From the NCBI RefSeq assembly GCF_003668565.1, contig NZ_RCWJ01000005.1, forward strand, positions 211,746 through 275,745: 64,000 nucleotides of DNA, given 5' to 3'. This DNA is from Mycetocola zhadangensis. GTDB taxonomy: Bacteria; Actinomycetota; Actinomycetes; Actinomycetales; Microbacteriaceae. The position numbers and the translations under genes are program-made. Shown here in pieces: positions 62,187 to 64,000 of this stretch (position 1 is its first letter; every line of letters begins with the position of its first letter). The notes under the pieces were generated by a model. That model searched no databases. It had not been told where the DNA came from and saw only the letters and a list, made by a program, of their open reading frames with translations.

Positions 62187-63695
62187 ATGACTCTCGCGGT
62201 GAGCGACTTCACCCCGGTCTCTGGGCCGGATGGAGAAGTTGCGCTCACCGAGCTGCTGCAGCTTGAGGGTGAGGTCCTGACCGCGCTGGACCTGAATCAT
62301 CTTGCCCGCTTGACCAGCGACCAGCTGTTGACACAACTGAGCCAGGTCGCCCACCTCGTTCGTGGTGGTGAAGCGGCTCTCGCGGCGATGAGCGCCGAAG
62401 TCGCTCTCCGGTCTGACCCGATCCGCGGCACCGAGGGACTGGCGGCGAAACACACCTATCAACGCCCGTCACAACTGATCGAGGTGATCACCGGGATCTC
62501 GTCAGCGGCAGCGTCGCGTCTGATTCGGGTTGGGCAACGCACAACCCAGAGAGTCAGCGACGCAGGACTCCCGCTCCCACCCCTGTTCCCGTTCGTCAGT
62601 GAAGCCCTCCACGAGGGCCTCATCGGGGTGGAAGCAGCTGAGAACATCACGCGGGAACTCGGCCTCGCCGCACCCCGGGCGGAGGTCGAGCACCTCGCGA
62701 TCGCGGAAGCGTCCCTGGTCGGCCAGGCCGTCGGCGGTGGCCTGCGAGATGGCCTCCCTCTGTCCTCCGACCTTGTGGCGATCCAGGCCAGACAGTGGCG
62801 GGAACGCCTCGACGAAGACGGCGTCGAACCCAGAGCAAAACGCGCGTTCGAGAAACGCGACTTTTGGATCTCACGCAACACCACGCCGGACGGTCTTGTG
62901 AAGTTCGGCGGCAAGGTCACCGTTGATGTTGGCACCAAACTCCACGCCCTCTTTGACGCGATCCTCAGCCCCAGAACGGAATGCCGCTTCATCCCAGCCG
63001 AGGACCCGACCGTTGACGCAGACATCAATAGCGGCCTGGATGGTGTCGCTCGCCCGAGCCCTGATTCCACCAGCCTGTCCGCCCCCGGGCTCGACACTCC
63101 AGACGATGGTGCGAGCGACGGCGAGAAGGATCCGAGGATGGCGGACCGGCGGACGGCGGGTCAGAAACGTGCGGACGTGTTCGCCGCGATGATCGACTCC
63201 CTCGCCCGCGGCGGCGACGTTCCCACGGTCAGCGGCGCCTCTCCCACCGTCGTGGTGACCGTTACCGCCGACGTACTGGAGAGGGAGAAGGGCACCGGGC
63301 AGATTGTGGGTGTCAACACCCCGGTCGCGTTCTCCAGTATCAAACAAATCCTTTGCGATGCCACCGTCATCCCGGTGTTCATCGACCCCGACGGCACCGT
63401 CGTCGCCCTCGGAAACGAGCAACGTCGCTTCACCCGCACCCAACGTATGGGCATGATCGCTAGAGACGGCCCCACCTGTGCCATGGACGACTGTCAAATT
63501 CCGGCCACAGGGTGTGAGGCCCACCACGTTCAGGAGTACAGCCAAGGCGGGCCCACCCATATTGATAACGGCGCGTTGTTCTGTTGGTTCCACCATCGAC
63601 TAATCGACACCGGTGTCTTCACCGTAGAGATGGTCAACGGAAAACCAAAGGTCACTATCGCGGAGTGGATTCGCCGGAAGCCCTACTTCCAGTAG
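62187..63695 (+). CDS. DUF222 (13E12-type) protein with C-terminal HNH nuclease domain
   Basis: A 502-residue protein. The DUF222 helical region covers about residues 20-340 (LTSDQLLTQLSQVAHLVRGGEAALAAMSAEVALRSD, GKVTVDVGTKLHALFDAIL, RTAGQKRADVFAAMIDSLA). The HNH domain is near 425-475 (CAMDDCQIPATGCEAHHVQEYSQGGPTHIDNGALFCWFHHRLIDTG), with the paired Cys and His residues of an intact zinc-supported nuclease site. These actinobacterial proteins are often multicopy. Their role, possibly mobile or DNA repair-related, is unsettled. It lies next to the rRNA operon end. Confidence 0.9.
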   Translation: MTLAVSDFTPVSGPDGEVALTELLQLEGEVLTALDLNHLARLTSDQLLTQLSQVAHLVRGGEAALAAMSAEVALRSDPIRGTEGLAAKHTYQRPSQLIEVITGISSAAASRLIRVGQRTTQRVSDAGLPLPPLFPFVSEALHEGLIGVEAAENITRELGLAAPRAEVEHLAIAEASLVGQAVGGGLRDGLPLSSDLVAIQARQWRERLDEDGVEPRAKRAFEKRDFWISRNTTPDGLVKFGGKVTVDVGTKLHALFDAILSPRTECRFIPAEDPTVDADINSGLDGVARPSPDSTSLSAPGLDTPDDGASDGEKDPRMADRRTAGQKRADVFAAMIDSLARGGDVPTVSGASPTVVVTVTADVLEREKGTGQIVGVNTPVAFSSIKQILCDATVIPVFIDPDGTVVALGNEQRRFTRTQRMGMIARDGPTCAMDDCQIPATGCEAHHVQEYSQGGPTHIDNGALFCWFHHRLIDTGVFTVEMVNGKPKVTIAEWIRRKPYFQ

Positions 63696-63783
63696 CAACA
63701 GAAGGTCGAGCCAGCTCGGAACCCAGCACCATGGCTCACTGCCCCAATCCCACCCACGCGCCAACGCTGCTTTGACCCCTTAA

Positions 63784-63820
63784 ACGCAAAAGGCCACCCG
63801 GCGAGGGTGGCCTTTTGCGT
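63784..63820. terminator. Bidirectional Rho-independent terminator between the HNH gene and the rRNA operon
   Basis: A 16-bp stem: ACGCAAAAGGCCACCC (63784-63799) with GGGTGGCCTTTTGCGT (63805-63820), loop GGCGA. The A/T-rich outer parts serve as T-runs in both directions. It is 88 bases after the HNH stop and downstream of the 5S gene on the minus strand. Confidence 0.88.
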
Positions 63821-63840
63821 ATGTTCGTTTCGCGTTAAAT

Positions 63841-63874
63841 GCGAAGAGCCCACCCGGTGTGGGGTGGGCTCTTC
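63841..63874 (-). terminator. Second hairpin downstream of 5S rRNA
   Basis: Perfect 13-bp stem GAAGAGCCCACCC/GGGTGGGCTCTTC (63843-63855 with 63862-63874) and a 6-base loop, just downstream of the 5S gene on the minus strand. It has no strong T-run and probably acts with the next terminator or in rRNA 3' processing. Confidence 0.75.
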
Positions 63875-63882
63875 TAAGTTAA

Positions 63883-64000
63883 GTCCGGCGGTGTCCTACT
63901 CTCCCACAGGGTCCCCCCTGCAGTACCATCGGCGCAAAGAGTCTTAGCTTCCGGGTTCGGAATGTGACCGGGCGTTTCCCTCTTGCTATGGCCGCCGAAA
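63883..64000 (-). rRNA. rrf: 5S ribosomal RNA (5' end at or just beyond the window edge)
   Basis: The minus strand reads as a typical actinobacterial 5S: GGCGGCCATAGC near the 5' end, GAGGGAAACGCCCGGT, ATTCCGAACCCGGAAGCTAAG (the conserved loop), GCGCCGATGGTACTGC, and GAGAGTAGGACACCGCC at the 3' end. The terminal helix pairs CGGCGG with CCGCCG. About 118 bases are present. The rest of the operon would lie beyond the window. Confidence 0.95.

Noticed and set aside
62187..63695. HNH protein as a homing endonuclease or group II intron remnant
   Set aside because: The DUF222 domain and full-length frame match the chromosomal 13E12-type family. No intron or intein borders are seen.

Overview
The window is high-GC actinobacterial chromosome, most likely from the family Microbacteriaceae. 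The family call is an inference from several things: many GTG starts with short or overlapping gene junctions, an SCO7613-type giant membrane protein, a CebEFG-BglC-CebR beta-glucoside locus without its own ATPase, a DUF5997 gene, a DUF1023 hydrolase, a DUF222/HNH protein, and tRNA genes that mostly lack an encoded CCA. The genus cannot be fixed from the sequence alone.

Layout. 1-4.8 kb: the end of a small membrane-protein/HTH operon, the giant zinc-ribbon membrane protein and a small membrane protein, then tRNA-Arg(ACG). 5.1-7.6 kb: a DHA2-type drug exporter and its MarR regulator behind a promoter that carries three 22-bp operator repeats. 7.6-16 kb: a sugar-type ABC importer divergent from an oxygenase operon (NtaA/DszA-type monooxygenase, two DszC-like flavoproteins, an aldo/keto reductase). 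Both ends of this block carry the same 36-bp terminator hairpin. 16-20.4 kb: small regulators and housekeeping genes, and a manganese riboswitch in front of a ferritin-like/VIT1 metal transporter. 20.4-28.9 kb: an AraC regulator divergent from a five-gene operon (MFS exporter, SLC13 transporter, M17 aminopeptidase, AI-2E-type exporter, GAP protein), then a convergent DedA gene. 29-35 kb: two serine tRNAs, two LCP cell-wall ligases, a HAD phosphatase, serS and a lipid kinase. 35.1-35.8 kb: a 17-bp tandem array and a 259-bp tandem repeat, followed by an AbiEi/DUF559-like gene. 36.8-45.3 kb: gdhA, pheA, a DUF1023 hydrolase, pgm and secreted hydrolases. 45.4-51.4 kb: the cellobiose/beta-glucoside locus with two perfect LacI-family operators. 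51.5-60.3 kb: sufS-sufU, an F420-type oxidoreductase, an orphan DNA methyltransferase, a lipoate ligase, a phosphatase, a lipase and a MarR-MFS pair. 60.4-64 kb: a Tat-exported beta-helix protein, a DUF222/HNH protein and the 5S rRNA end of an rRNA operon on the minus strand.

How the genes work together. Several regulator-transporter pairs recur (MarR with MFS twice, AraC with MFS, LacI with ABC). Both ABC importers lack an ATPase gene and would need a shared one elsewhere (MsiK-like). Both have a strong hairpin near the junction between binding protein and first permease, which would favour excess binding protein. The oxygenase block looks like an uptake-and-oxidation pathway for an unidentified organic compound.

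The most unusual DNA-level signal is the 7-mer CGGATGC/GCATCCG. I counted 20 plus-strand and 22 minus-strand copies by eye, about three times a composition-based expectation, with little strand bias and inverted pairs in the twin terminators. This pattern resembles DNA-uptake-type repeats.
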